Notes: generated from the letters alone by a model not told the origin. DNA of 64,000 bases from Quillaja saponaria (GCA_029379385.1 CM055611.1:20096062-20160061), one strand, 5' to 3'. Counted from the stretch's first letter, positions 35,325-48,569 are shown. Translations and numbers: made by a program.

Positions 35325-38300
35325 CTATGCTTGAGGTCCAAAACAATTCCTTAGTGGTCCAGATCTTGATTCATCATTATCACTCTCAATGTTTTCTGGA
35401 GTATGCCTATTTTGGTATCCTCTCCGCTGCAAAAGAAAGACATTGAAGAAGTAGCTTACCAAATTGACCCTGCTCTTGGTAGGGAAAGACCTGAACATGT
35501 CATCCCAGAAATATTTCTCTTGAGATGGAGGATTTAATCTCACAACATCCCTGAACAAATTTTCTTCTTCCTCTGTCCAAGAAAGTTTAACTTCTTCACC
35601 CATCTTATCAAAATTCCACTGGTAGAAAGCCACACCTAATTCCAGCTTCACTTTAGACCTTTTCTCAGCAATATGAAATCTGATACATCCATTAGAACCT
35701 GGTTCTGGGCAGCCACAAGAATCTTGTCTTCCTTTTCCAATAGGATCTCTTTCAATAAGAAATTTGTGTACTTTCTCTGATGGCCAAATTTGGGTTCCTA
35801 ACCACTTAGGGTCACTTTCAGAGGCCACACCAGTCCATTCTGGTACATCAGCTTGAAAAGTTGACCCCAAAGAAACACGCTTCGAGCTGCTATATTTGTC
35901 AACCCCAGGAAGTGAAGTGGAGGAAGAAAGTGACCTTTTATCAGAACGATATCCTGTCCCTGAGGATGTCTCTGAATAAACTTGTACCTGAGGTGTCGAT
36001 TGCATAGATAAAGGCCTCTTGTCACATTTCAACCTTTCCCTAAAATTGTAAGCCGCACCAACTTGATCATCATACATGCAAGGATGCATTTTCTGACTCT
36101 ACAAAGTTGGAACATAAAATTTTGAGTTTAATAATTAAATCATATGGAGATACTTGTGAAACGCATCTTGGAAAACAGCTAGGGGACAGAGTCATAGAGC
36201 ATCAGAGCCCGAGTGCCCAACCTCATTGCTAAAGGCATATATAGATACCTATCAATAACTTAGACATGCATGAAAACATATTTATACTTGCACATTCAAT
36301 CAAAATTAATTATCAGTCACTTAGCGATGACTATTATATTCCTTTTTCAAATAATAAACTTGCAGGCTAGGATGCTTACTTCACAGGGAAGTTTTCTTAT
36401 GAATACCTTTATGTTACCGATTCACTTTTGATAAGTTAATTACAAAGATCTGAAAACCTTTAGAGTAAAATCCACCACTATGATTGCCAATATAGAAATT
36501 CATGCTCTTCTCTTACAAAAGAAAGAGGTAATGATAAGAAAGAAACGCTTTCCTTTTGCAGAAGACACAATGTGTCATCGTTACAACATTACATGACGAA
36601 CTGTAAAACCCACTACAACCACCGCATAACATGTTTTCACACAACTCCAGTGTCACAACTTACAACTACTCTATTATTCTGTATGTTGAAATTAATAGCT
36701 TTCATGAGTAGTTACTCTTATTTATGAATGTACATTTAGTCATAACTCAAATTAACTTTTTTATAAGAATAATTACAAACTATTATACTACTTATCCAAA
36801 AAGACAAAACACAAAACAAAATAGTCTAAAAGTTACAGAAAATACCAGCAACCCTGGTCCGATGAAACTCATGATGAAACACAGGAAGCAAAAAGGAGAC
36901 AACAACCTGACAATGTTTTTGTTAAATTGATACTTTGCCTCATTTTAAAATAACAAGAAAGCTGAAAATGATGTGACTATTATTGATACTAAGTTATTTC
37001 TGATTCTCCAACTTGATGATAACAAAAAACTAAGGTAGTTAAGTTTGTGCATCTCATGAAAGGAACCTAAGCTAGAACATACTTACTTTTAATTTTCAAA
37101 ATATATTAATTGGTAATTAAGTTATTGACCGAGCAATTTGTTACCTCATTTCTCATGCTCCCCCCTCATTCTTAAAGACCCAAAAAACATTTGATTATGA
37201 GAAATTAATCCAATCCACTCGTGATTTGGTCAAGACTATTTTCCCAGTAATGGTTAAGGAAGGTTAAGAGTATCATCCGATAGCATTCTCAGTTAGCTTC
37301 TAATATGAATTTGATAGACGATACAGCCTTAGAGGTGCAACAGTGAAATGCACATTGACAAAATTTGAGCCCATATATTTAGTTTTCTAACCTATTCTTA
37401 TGTCACTCCAATTTCATCAGAATTGCTTTAAATCTTATAAGTGGAGAAGAGAGTTTGATGAAAATAGACTCAATGCATGTGTGCTACATATACAATATAA
37501 AGTCGGGGGACGGGGGAGGGGGTGGAGGAAGGGAATAGGACAACACCCAATTACATCAAAAGTCAAAGAAAGAATATAGAACAGCAAAACAAAATAACAT
37601 CAGTCACATATAACGATAGATTCCAGAATATGAGAACATACAAATATGCATGCATATAAACAGTTTAGCAAGAAGTCAAGTACCTACTACCCAACAAAAG
37701 AAAGTCTAATTACAAGGAGAACAAATAACAAACAGAAAGCAAGTAATGCGCATATGTACTGCAAGCATCCTACACAACTCAACTCAACCAAGTCCAAAAT
37801 CCCAAACTAGTTGGAGTCAGCAACTCATTTTCCCCCATTCGCACTTGGCACAGAGCAATCAAAATAAATATTCAAGGACCCATGTACTGCAAGCATCCTA
37901 ACTGTACAATATTAAAGGACCCATGTATTTACAGACAGGTAATAGTAATCATACATACAAAACAGACTATCGACATAACTATTTTGTTTGGTTCAGATAA
38001 TCTAGGAATTAAGTTGAAGTGCTTAATACACTTGCATGTGTTAATGAATGAATAACTTCATCCGGAACTAATATGAATTTCACATGTCATGATTAAAAGT
38101 AATATAAAAAAATAAAAATAGTTTTGTCCATTTACAAACTATAAATTCCATGTGTTCAATCAGAAAAAGCTTCCAGGAAATCATAGAAGACCAAAAGGCA
38201 CATATATTACGATGCAAAAATAAATATCGCATGTTCGATTAGACATCTATGCATCATGCTGACACATGCACATTCACAGTGCTTGAAGAAAAAAGGTTAC

Positions 38301-39626
38301 ACAGCTAGGGCCTATAAAATATGGATGACTTCTCATTGGAGTGCACAAGTTTTACAGATTAACATATACCTGCCAAATAGATTGTTCAGCACTTGACTCA
38401 AACTGTCTCCTCAGAAAGATGGCCTCTCTAACGAACAAAACCTGCTTCCAGATCTCCTCATTTCCATTAGACTTCCATTTTGACCTTTCTGGTACTGGAC
38501 AAATGTCAGGAGCACAAGGATTCTTTGCGGTACCAGTAACCCAATTTAGCATCTCCCACATAGACTCGCGCTTCCTCTTCCGGCCAAAACTATCTTTAGT
38601 AATGCTGGCTGGATCCATTATCATGACATCATCATCAGATTCGCATTTCTTGTCTCCATTTCGCACTCCTGGCATTTTAGTAATGCTGGCTGGATCAATT
38701 ACCATGACACTATCAACAGATTTATATTTGTTGTCTCCATTTAGCACTCCTGGAGTGCTGTTTACCTCATCATCATCTTCAGACAAGTTTATAACATGCT
38801 GTACATTAACTGCAATATTCCTGGGATTCAGATGTATATTTTCCTTGCCATCAACACATATCTTGCACTCATCAAGCTGTTCAACACTAGTTACATTCAG
38901 CTTACTCTCTATCATATCCAAGTCAAGAATGCTCTCATCCTTAACTTTCATAGCCCCACATGACCTCACAACCACGTTCTTTACTTTGTCAGTTTTGTAC
39001 AACTTCCCCACATCTGAAAACCCCAATTCACACACCAAATCTAAAAGCCTATACACCTCTTCACTCCTCTCTTGATTCAACAACCCTTTCACCTCTGCCT
39101 TTAACTCCATCAAGCACTCACCCAAATCATTACCACTGTTGCTCAAACCGCAGTCTGAGCCCTTGCTAGCAACTCTCTTCGACAATTTGTCTAAATTATC
39201 TAAGTATTTCACGTAAACCAGTTTCACGGCTGGACCAACATTCGTACCCAACCCAGATTCTTCAGCCACCGAATCCCATAAGATGTTTTTCGACACAACA
39301 TCATACCCACCTTTCTCTCTGACAACCATGAAGAGCTTATACAAATCCACACATTGTCCATCTCCAAGACTTGGAGGATTAGGCCGAAAAGAATCGTGGG
39401 CGCAGATCTCTTTCAGAAAAACACTAAGAAATTGATGGAACCAGTATCGAAGCTTATCCTGTTCACTTTTAACGATACTATCCCACGAAGGTTTATCTGG
39501 TTTACCTTCAACTTCACCACCACGTGCCTCCCATAAATCGACCGAGAATCCGTCTTGTTCAAGCTTATGAGGGGTCTTTGTGCAACCTAAAGCTGACTTG
39601 TCAGCTACCATTGACCACCCAGCCAT
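35325..39626 (-). CDS. ARID1: ARID, ELM2 and Myb-like domain DNA-binding protein
   Basis: Two exons, 38370-39626 and 35325-36098, join in phase across a 2.27-kb intron to give 676 residues. That is longer than the roughly 560-570 residues I recall for Arabidopsis ARID1. The start at 39624-39626 reads MAGWSMVADKSALG. The ARID domain spans about 55-150 (KLRYWFHQFLSVF, VDLYKLFMVVREKGGYD, VYVKYLDNLDKL). The second exon has an ELM2-like segment from about residue 500 (DVPEWTG, DPKWLGTQIWP) and a Myb/SANT-like segment from about 590 (LSWTEEEENLFRDVVRLNPP, WDDMFRSFPTKSR). The Arabidopsis homologue binds AT-rich DNA and is linked to histone deacetylation and male germline development. Its place after UBC6 repeats the Arabidopsis order. 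An E2F-type site lies 194 bp upstream of the ATG. Confidence 0.85.
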
Positions 39627-39819
39627 GGATTTCGATTTTCATCAAACCCTAAAAGCAAAACACCAAACCATTTCCTGAACAAATTCGCCAATGGAAAATG
39701 CAACTATAATACGTGAAAAAATCACAAATTTCGAAATAGAATAGTTAAAACAAAGATTAAGACAATGAAAAATGAGAACAAGTATAGATTGAGCATCTGG
39801 GTTTAGATTGGAAATGGGT

Positions 39820-39831
39820 TTTGGCGGGAAA
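39820..39831. promoter_or_regulatory. E2F-type promoter site upstream of ARID1
   Basis: TTTGGCGGGAAA fits the E2F/DP consensus (TTTSSCGSGAAA-like) and lies 194 bp upstream of the ARID1 start codon in otherwise AT-rich DNA. It suggests S-phase-linked transcription of ARID1. Only the motif match is seen. Confidence 0.55.
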
Positions 39832-39899
39832 AAAAAGGGTATTAGGGCTTTGAAGCTCGTTATGGCACCCATAGAAAATTTTTAAGATCCCGCGCTTTC

Positions 39900-41373
39900 T
39901 CTCTCTTAATTGCAGAAATTTGAGAAAGAGAGGAGGGGCTATATTTCAAGTTTTCAACAGATACAGACCCTCTTCTTCAAAATCAAAATTTTCATTGGAG
40001 TAAAAAGGAAAACGTACCAGTATTTTGAGAGAGATTTAGGTGTAGAATGACTTTCAGGTGACCTTGACCTTTGCCCTTAGGCATCTTCAACTTTCACCCC
40101 CACTTTTATGTTTTTTCCTCTTAGCGGCCTCTTTTGAGTTGTAATGGGGCATTTTTAGTGTCCATTTTAAAATGGGGATAATTAGGGCTGCCAAGAGCCA
40201 CCACAGTCCCTATAAATAGCTGGCATTAGCAACTAACCTTGGTTAATAATTGACTAGACAATTGAGTTGGGGTTTGGGTAGATGTCTGTATTAGGAGATG
40301 GGCTTTATGGGAAGGGAAAAAAAAATGGTATTGGTCAACTGACAGGGAAGGAAACAGATAGTTAGTATTCCAATTTAACAATCACCAGGGCTTTGATCAG
40401 TTTATATGTATCTTGATTAAATATATCTCGATTAATCACATATTTGATATGATCAAAGACACTTCTTCAATCTGATTAAAAATAAGTCATCTATGCTGAG
40501 ACTATAAAATTTATAAATTTTTTACTTCATACAGCACTATCCAATAAGATTCAAACACCGAGGCAAGCCAATCTTCTTAGAGTAACTAAATATTATTTTA
40601 AATCTAGACATAAAGTGGGACATATAACACAAAAATAATAAGAAAATTAATTACACAAGCCGATGATGGGACTTGAATCTTTTAACCAATTGAATTAAGA
40701 TCTTATAAGCTAATAAACATTATTCATCTAATTAACATTTAATATTTTTTATTTCTAAACTATATGGTAAATAAAATTAGATAATGTAAGCTTATACAGT
40801 GCTTCATAATTTTACTTTTTTTATTTTAGTGGTCAGACATATTCGAAGCAACTTATTTATATCTCAGATCAACTACAAATCAACATCCCAACAAACACAA
40901 AATCCAACAAACCTCATCAAAGCCTACAAATGAACAATCATGCCTTTTTTTAAAAACCAAACAAACAATTGAGAATGAGAGGAAACACTGGTCTCTAACC
41001 TCTTAATTGTTTGATGAATTAGTGGCAAGGTATAAAATATCATATCCAGATTTAGAAAGAAAATTAACACATATCAATACGTATCTAAAGTATTATAAAT
41101 TATTAACATTTTGAAACTAACCCATTACATATGTATAATTTATTTTATTTGGGTACAAAATATATCATGACTAATGATGCTTGTAGATATATTACTTTTA
41201 TTTATTTATTGAAAATACATGCACATTTATATAAACGTGCAAACCAAAGATATAATTTAACATGGTAGGATATAATATATATTTAATAACCTCAATATTT
41301 AGTTGTTTGAAAATCTAGAGAAATTTTCAATATTATCTATACTTTTATATTATATAAAAAGCCTAAACACCCT
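39900..41373. other. ARID1 upstream region and intergenic DNA
   Basis: Distal promoter region of ARID1, then AT-rich DNA without a recognisable gene. No RNA gene or element boundary was identified. Confidence 0.5.
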
Positions 41374-42287
41374 AAAGGTCCATTTAGATCCTAGAATTAG
41401 AATTACTGTTTAGAATTGTGAGTTGAATTTTGTTTTAATAAAATTGAAATTGAGTCAAAATTAGAATTTTACAGTTTGGATGATACAAGAAATCACAAAA
41501 TTCTACTTTTCTTGTTTGGTAGGAGTTTGTGGAATTATAAAAAATAAAATAAATATATTTTGGAGGAAGTAATAATATAATTAATCATTATTCAAAATTT
41601 TTTTACAAAACCATAGAAATAAATAAAATATATAACTATTATGCAAAATATATCTGGAAAAGATATTACAAAAAAGAAAAAAAAAAGAGAAATAAAGAAG
41701 AAGGAAAAGTACGACAGGCAATACAGACTATGCGGTTGCCACTACAAATAATGGAAACTAATGATTTTCTTTTGTTCATCGGAACATCATAAATAACCAA
41801 AAAGCAACAAAAATGGTGACCCTCGTGGCAATACAAATCAAGGCCAATGCTTTCTTTATTCTTTATTCTTTATTTCTTTTTTCTTCTTTCCTTCTTCAAG
41901 TTGAAGGAAAACCTAAATACCCATAGTAGAAAGAGAAAAGATAGTAGACAGAGAAGAAAGACAACAGTGAGAGAGATTACAGAGAGGATAGAGAGGAATA
42001 GTTTTAATTGATTTCGACGACCTCCTAGCAAGAATCCATGGTTGGGTAGTGAGTTTTGGCTTGCTCAAGTTGTTTTCTTATAGGGGAATGAGGTGGAGAA
42101 AAAAAAAATAATTTAACACCAACTTCCAATTCTTTTAGGGTCCCTAAAATTGAGATGGCTTCAAAATTATGGAAAATTGGGTAAAGAATTGTAAGTCCAA
42201 TTTTAAGGACAACTCAAATTCAAAAATTGGAATTGGGCCTCTCAATTCCAGGCCCAATTCCAATTCAAAGGATCCAAATGAACCTTT
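41374..42287. mobile_element. Non-autonomous DNA transposon with inverted ends of about 30 bp
   Basis: The left terminus reads aaaggtccatttagatcc and continues tagaattagaatt. The right terminus, read on the other strand, is aaaggttcatttggatcc then tttgaattggaatt, so about 30 bp match with a few mismatches. Length 914 bp with no transposase frame. Flanks show no clean duplication. The superfamily is uncertain. Confidence 0.6.
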
Positions 42288-43344
42288 ATGGTTTTCTCCT
42301 AAGTTTTAGTTAATTTTTTAATTAAAAATATCATATAATATCTATGTATTCAATTATTCATCTTTTTGCATTGAAGGTTTTTTATTTTTATTTACAACAA
42401 AATTCAATTTAATAGAAAGAAAGAAAAAAAAACTACTCATTGCTCACACAATTCTATTCTTAAATAAATATTATTTTTTCTCCTAAATCAGTTACACAAT
42501 CTTATTGCCCTTTTTCTCATTCACACCTTATTCATCTACATGCTAGACTGAATCAATCACTGAAATTAGAAGGAGATTAATCATATAATCCTAAATTTTT
42601 TTATGAATGATTCAAGGTATCATTTTAGGATGAAAAGAACTTTAAATATTTACTTTAAAATAAAAATAAAAAGGCATCTAAGTAAGGGAATGAGCGAGTG
42701 CTTGCGAAGATGCTGGTAATTCCAAATGTGTAATGTATATATACCTACAAATTAAAATTTTGAACTTCAACATTTCTTAAATTATAATAGTTTAAATAAA
42801 ATAAATATAAATGTGTGGAATTTATGAATCTACTAAGTCATGATCCATTCATTTGGCCCAACTTATACAACCCCTTAACCATAAATAAATAACTCATTTT
42901 TTGTGTGTCTACAAGACTCTTTAGCCTATGAGTTATAAGAAAGTAGTTGAATTAATTGACACATTCAACTAAAAAAGAGAGAAAGAAATTCAAGTGCAAG
43001 CACGAAACTAAATTATCAAATGAAATTGTTATGTATTCGTTAAAATTTCATAATAAGTTAGTGTAAAAGTGTTGTAAGATATATAAACAAAATTTGTTTA
43101 ATTTTTTTTTTAAAAGATAATGAGTATTAAAATTATTAAAAATATTATTTGACAAATATTATGGCTATATTTGTACAAATAAATTAATTATTAAAATTCA
43201 TTGGAGTTTCTCCTATATATTTTCTATTTGAAAGACTTTTTTTTCGAATTTTAGCTTTTAGGACTTTAAAAGCCAAAAAATATTTTCCCCTAAAGCTTAA
43301 AAATAAAATCTCTAATAACAAACAGTTTTGTTGAAAATTATAAA
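42288..43344. other. Intergenic region
   Basis: AT-rich DNA between two mobile elements. No gene, repeat array or RNA gene was recognised. Confidence 0.5.
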
Positions 43345-45001
43345 TGTTGGGATTTTGATTATACCGGGCACAACGAAATTTAAAAAAAATTCGGCATAAC
43401 CAAATCTCTAGGATAATCTCTATTGTTTATGAACCAATGTTTTGCTATTAATCTTATAAATAGAATATTACCTCTTGAAGTGACTAGGACGATCTTAACT
43501 TTTGATTCACAAGTTGTACAGGGTGTACAACCTCTAAGTGTATTCACACCGAATGACTTGATCAAAAGCTATGTGTTGGCTGCCAAAAATCTCCTTGTGT
43601 GCTAGCACAAGTGATGAGATTTTCTCACGTCTCACAAACACTCAGTTTGTCAATAATTATCTGTAGAGAATTTTGGCTCTCTGTGATATCTGAATAAAAG
43701 TTACGTACATTACTTATAAGGTCTAACCTTATTTAAATATGATATAACTGAACTCTAAATGATAAGATCAGATTTTATCATTTAGAGACTTTTAGATAAA
43801 ATAGGAAAATCTCATCAAAGTTAATCCTATTTTAAATTTCAAATATCATTTATTTGTAATTACATGAAAGCCCAAAACTTCTCTTAATCAAATTGCATCC
43901 ATTTGTGTGTGACCCCTTAGGTTCATATTAAACTGGCAGTGGGCTATATTAACTTAATGTATTTTTCAATTAGATCCACATCTAATTAATTTAAATCAAA
44001 ACTAATTTTGATTTACCCATTAATGAGAATTAATTATTCTCGGGTTACCTACAAGTCAAGGTTAATGCCTAGCAGCATATGATGACTACCTAGATAATAT
44101 AAATATATTTGTGAACCTTTCCATTATTAGCTACCATGCAATTCAATCTTTCCATTATTCAATGTTCTTGATTAAACTTAGAGTATGGATTAATGTCAAA
44201 CCCTAAATTGTTTAATCTGATGTATCTATTTATAAGTCACAACTCCAATAGTGAAACCTGAATTCCCTAATCTAGTTTCACACTACCCTGGCCAGGGACT
44301 TTTTGAGTTATGTCTTAATTAGATAACATAGAACATTCTCTCTCTTTACTGAGAGTGATAGATCCCTTATTGTACACTCATATACCTTCATACATAGATA
44401 GTCATACCCAACATCTATCTCTGTATGACTCATGGTGAATTATACTTAAATAGTATCAAAGTATGATAACCTATGTACAAGGTATCTATGATGTCTCAAG
44501 TCTGAAGATCATTTGCACCACTACAACGAAGAACACTCATTGAAAACTATGTAAAAGTCCATATGAGTATTCTATGATCGAGTAAATTCAGTGACCTTGT
44601 TCTTTAACAAGCACTTACATGTTTATTATAGTGTCAACTACACAAGTGATCATGAGATCAATTACCCTCAACATTTGAACTAATATAACATGTACTAATC
44701 TAACCAGATCATTAATTCTCATTATTAATGATCATATAATTAGGAATATTTAAGAACAAAGTTTAAGAAAATATATCTCATAAGCATGATCACATCATGA
44801 TTCTTATTTTCATTGCTTATATTCTATGGGATTTATCATGTTCATACTAAAGAATTAACTAGTAATTAAAGTACATGATAAATAATAATACCATATAATA
44901 ATGAAATATATTCATTTTATTAATAACTGAATAAGATTGTATTTATACATAATATATCATAGACATCTAATATCATTAGCTTGTAGGGCATACTACTAAC
45001 A
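43345..45001 (-). mobile_element. 3' LTR of a truncated Ty1/Copia retrotransposon
   Basis: On the minus strand the LTR starts TGTTAGTAGTATGCCC at 45001 and ends CCAACA at 43345, with the usual TG...CA termini. Length 1657 bp, long for Copia. It directly follows a purine-rich tract (gcaagtgagagattg) and the stop codon of a pol remnant. The 5' part of the element is missing, so LTR pairs and target duplications cannot be compared. Confidence 0.72.
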
Positions 45002-45015
45002 ATCTCTCACTTGCA

Positions 45016-45150
45016 CTAAAGCCAATTGCTCTTGTATCTCATACCCATCTTCTCAAAGTGGAGATCAAAATTTTGTTGAGACAATGGTTTAGTGAATAGA
45101 TCTGTTATATTATCATTTGTTGATACCTTTTGTATATTCACATCAATAAA
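45016..45150 (-). pseudogene. C-terminal remnant of Copia pol polyprotein (RNase H end)
   Basis: Minus-strand translation includes IDVNIQKVSTNDNITDLFTK then KPLSQQNFDLHFEKMGMRY, ending NWL and a stop. This is the characteristic end of Ty1/Copia polyproteins (STNDNxADxFTKPL...). Only about 45 residues survive; sequence upstream of 45150 is unrelated. The stop is followed by the polypurine tract and the LTR at 45001, as expected for an intact 3' end. Confidence 0.8.
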
Positions 45151-45660
45151 TCCAAAATCTATTTTAAAAATTAAACCAAATAAGAGCAAGAGTTTTAACA
45201 ATTAACTACAATTTCGAGTCAAGTGGTTAAAAAATAAAAAATATATCATTAATTAGTAGCTTAAGATAATATAAGAGGTAGGCACATCAACTAAACGACT
45301 TTTTCAAAAGGAGATTCAAACACATAATCTCATTAAAAATATATATATTTTCTTAACCAATAGACCAAGTAACGTGTGAATCTAACTACAATGAAAGGGA
45401 AATTTCTGTTTGGGTAAGCATCTTTTGTTGTTTATTTATTGTATTGTTTATTATTAAGTGTATCTCTTTGGGTTCTTTTGTAATCTTATCTCCTTCATCT
45501 ATTTTGATGTATGATTAATGGGAAAAAAAAAAAAAAAAAACTAACTTACAAATTCACTATGAAAAATGGCTCTCTCTAGCAAACCAAATATGCCAACAAG
45601 CATTAGTAAGTATAGTGCTCCAAGTATATAACACTAAAAGAAAAGAAGGAATATTAGAAG

Positions 45661-46066
45661 TGCTAAGACTTAATTTGACCAGCTAAGGCGTCTTCCACGT
45701 GACTAACCTGCAAAGGGGTGGAGTTTTGGACTTGTGAAAACTCTGATGTCAAAGTCAGTATTTGATCAGAGTATAAAAGCTGAAAAGCTATAAAAGAGTT
45801 AGTTTAAAAGGACAACCTCCTTTGTTTTGAGGTTTTGAGCCTTTTTATATAAGAGTTCTGTTGGAATATAAATTACAGCAGTTATGACATCCGTTATAAT
45901 AATAATGATATCCGTTCCATTATAATGATGTTCGTTATATAATAATAGACGATAATGACATTCGTTATAATATTAATTATGGCAATTATAATTCATATTA
46001 GTTTGTTATACCTTGATCATACCACATGTCATAATATCATTAGATTAATACAATCATGTACTATCA
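45661..46066 (-). repeat. 3' LTR of the non-coding element
   Basis: Downstream LTR in element orientation. It is about 50 bp longer than its partner because of an ATG/CGTTATA-rich expansion near 45900-45950. Confidence 0.6.
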
Positions 46067-48214
46067 TTAGCCTCCCCAAAAATGAGTTTAAGGAGCGTAG
46101 GGACTTGAACTATTGTGGACCATATGTTTGGATCGTGTTCCCCGTTTATAGGGTGCACTTTTTGTACTAAATATTTTGAAATTCTGGTGCTATCACTAAT
46201 ATGATGCACTGATAGTATGATACTTTTATCACTCTTGACGTTATGCTGTATTCCACCTTATAACTTATCTTACTTCACATCACCTTATAACTACTCAACC
46301 TTATTACTCCCACATTTGTCAGAGCAAATTGAGAAGTTCAGAATTGTTATGATAGTAGTTTACGCTAAATTTTTGCCTGTCGACGAGGACTAATATGAAG
46401 TTATATTAAACTGCACTGAAAGAAACAGTATACCTTAGTTTGAGCAATAAGGGTGAAAGCCTGAGGCTGTTTACTGATAGTATTTTGGGCAATTACCCGA
46501 ACTTTGATGATGTTATAGTTTACTGGGTGAAACCCCAAGCTTGTTGGCTTTGTAGCCATTTAATTGATCAGGGTACTTTGCCAGAGTGCCAGCTTTTTTG
46601 CCTGTGCTTACCAATATGTAGTTGTATTTAATTGCATATAATAAAATAAACAACATACCTAACTTTAAGCAATATGGGTGAAAACTCGAGCTTGATTTGT
46701 TGATGTTTTGGCATTGTAGACACTTTGGTTTACTGGGTGGTTTACCCTAGACGTCAACTTTTTAGCCTGTGCTGCCTACCCCGAAAGTGACTATAGGCGT
46801 TTTTAGTTCTGTGTCATCTCCTTGTACTCTCTCTATAGATAAGGTGAAAACCCAGTACCTTTGGCGATTTAGTATCCGATAGGCCTGCTGAAAAGCTGTT
46901 TATGTCTCTCCTAAGGGTTAAGCTTCAACCTTTATAGTCGTGAAGGGTGACATATTGGATGCCACTCCTTTCAAGGATTGTCACTAGTTGAAAAGCTTGT
47001 GTATGGGCTCTTTTGAGCTGTTTTTTAGAACACTGGGCGATAGCATTTTCTGTGAAGGTGACAAGCTCATCTTGATTTGGTGACTTCATGCACCAAGATT
47101 TCCCTAAAATAAATTAAAATTACAGCTGAAAAGCCAAGCTCATAGGAAATTTGTTAAATTTGCAAAAAAAATATTGCTAAAAGTAATAATCAATAATGTT
47201 TTAAATAACATGTATAAACTCTTGGTTTACCGTTTAGGTATTTTAATAGTTTGATTTTAAGATTTAATCCCAAGTTGTATGTTAGGGAAGAAACATTTTT
47301 CTTTTGTGGTCATTACTTGACCTTTCCATATGTCATTTATTTGTACTAAGCTATATGCTAAATCACTTGAAACATTTGTCAAATATCAAATAATAAATAT
47401 AATTAGGATATTAGTTTACTCGAGTTTTGAGAATATTTAGCAAAAAAGTATTTTGTATTGGTTGTAGTTGTAGTCAAAGTTATAAACTGGTTGGACTTTA
47501 TTTCAATTTCCCCAACCAACTAGGTTTGGGCTGGCTTTGAAGTTGGGTTGAGCAGATGGGCTTTAGTTGGATTTGGATCTGGGTCGAACAAGGTTGGATC
47601 CTGGGTCTGGGCTTATGTTGATCTGGAAATTTAGATTTTAATGGCTACCGTTGGCATATGCGGGTAGAGGTGCATTCCACCTCCTCTGGTGACAGGGTTG
47701 GTGGCGTCTTGATCAGAAGGAGTTCCTGAGCGCTACAAAGTAATCAGCAATAGTGTTGGGTCACCGGAAAAGGTAGGAAAATGGACTAAACGGCCACTGC
47801 CATGGACTTGACCACAGTGAGCCACGGTGGCACGTCTAGGAGCTTGTTCTATTTGATGGTCGTGATCTTGTTGACAGAATGATCGTGAGGGCCTGAAAGA
47901 CACTGCTAAGGTACCGATCAAAAGTTTATCTCACCGGAGAATGGTGTAAATTAGCCTGAAGTGTCACTGCCTATGATTTGGCCACCGTGAGCCTTGGCAG
48001 TGCATGGAGGCGCATCCAGCCTCTTATGGTTGCCAGCTTTAACTATGTTGGATAGGGATAGGTCCTTGATGCTACAGTATGCTCAGATATATGGTGTGAT
48101 TCTATAAACAGTCTGAAAAGTTGAAAAATAGATTTGCCATTTTTGACAGTTTTTTAAAGTTTTAGTAGAGAGATCAAAAATCCTAATCCAATAAATTCTT
48201 ACAAACGGCGCCAA

Positions 48215-48569
48215 CGTTAAGATTGGATTTGACTAGCTGAGGTGTCCTTAACATGACTGACTTGCAAAAAAGTAGTCTTTTAGACCTATGAAAACTCTAA
48301 TGCCAAAGTCAGTATTTGATCAAAGTATGAACGCTGAAAAGCTATAAAAGAGTAAGTTCGAGAGGACAACCTCCTTTATTTTAGATTTTGAGCCTCTTTA
48401 TGTAAGAGTTTTGTCAAAATATTAATCATAACAGTTATGATATATGTTATAATAACAATGACGTCCGTTATAATATTAATACTGGCAGATACAATTCAGA
48501 TTAGTCTGTTATATCTTAATCATGTAACGTATAATAATATTATTGGATTGATACAATCCTATATTATCA
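48215..48569 (-). repeat. 5' LTR of the non-coding element
   Basis: Upstream LTR in element orientation, adjoining the tggcgcc primer-binding-site-like motif. It is clearly diverged from 45661-46066. Confidence 0.6.

Larger units (their letters stand above)
45661..48569 (-). mobile_element. Non-coding LTR retroelement (LARD/TRIM-like), about 2.9 kb
   Basis: Two direct repeats, 45661-46066 and 48215-48569, share long stretches such as gtcagtatttgatca and ggacaacctccttt. On the minus strand the LTR begins TGATA. The upstream LTR is followed by a primer-binding-site-like tggcgccgtttg (48202-48213), similar to the tggcgccgttgcc used by many plant elements. A short purine tract (ggggagg) precedes the other LTR. 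Flanks read agaag and agaaa, a possible imperfect 5-bp target duplication. The 2.1-kb interior has no gag or pol frame but does have internal repeats (gggtgaaa phrases near 46450 and 46677). LTR divergence suggests an old insertion mobilised in trans. Confidence 0.65.

Noticed and set aside
38341..39075. 244-codon plus-strand open frame opposite ARID1 exon 1
   Set aside because: Antisense shadow of the ARID1 coding exon.
39642..39872. 76-codon upstream frame before ARID1
   Set aside because: It spans the E2F-type promoter site, so it is probably mostly untranscribed; out of frame and not protein-like.
45523..45540. Run of 18 A preceded by transcript-like text, a possible retroposon tail
   Set aside because: No target duplication or recognisable head was found upstream; poly-A runs are common in this DNA.
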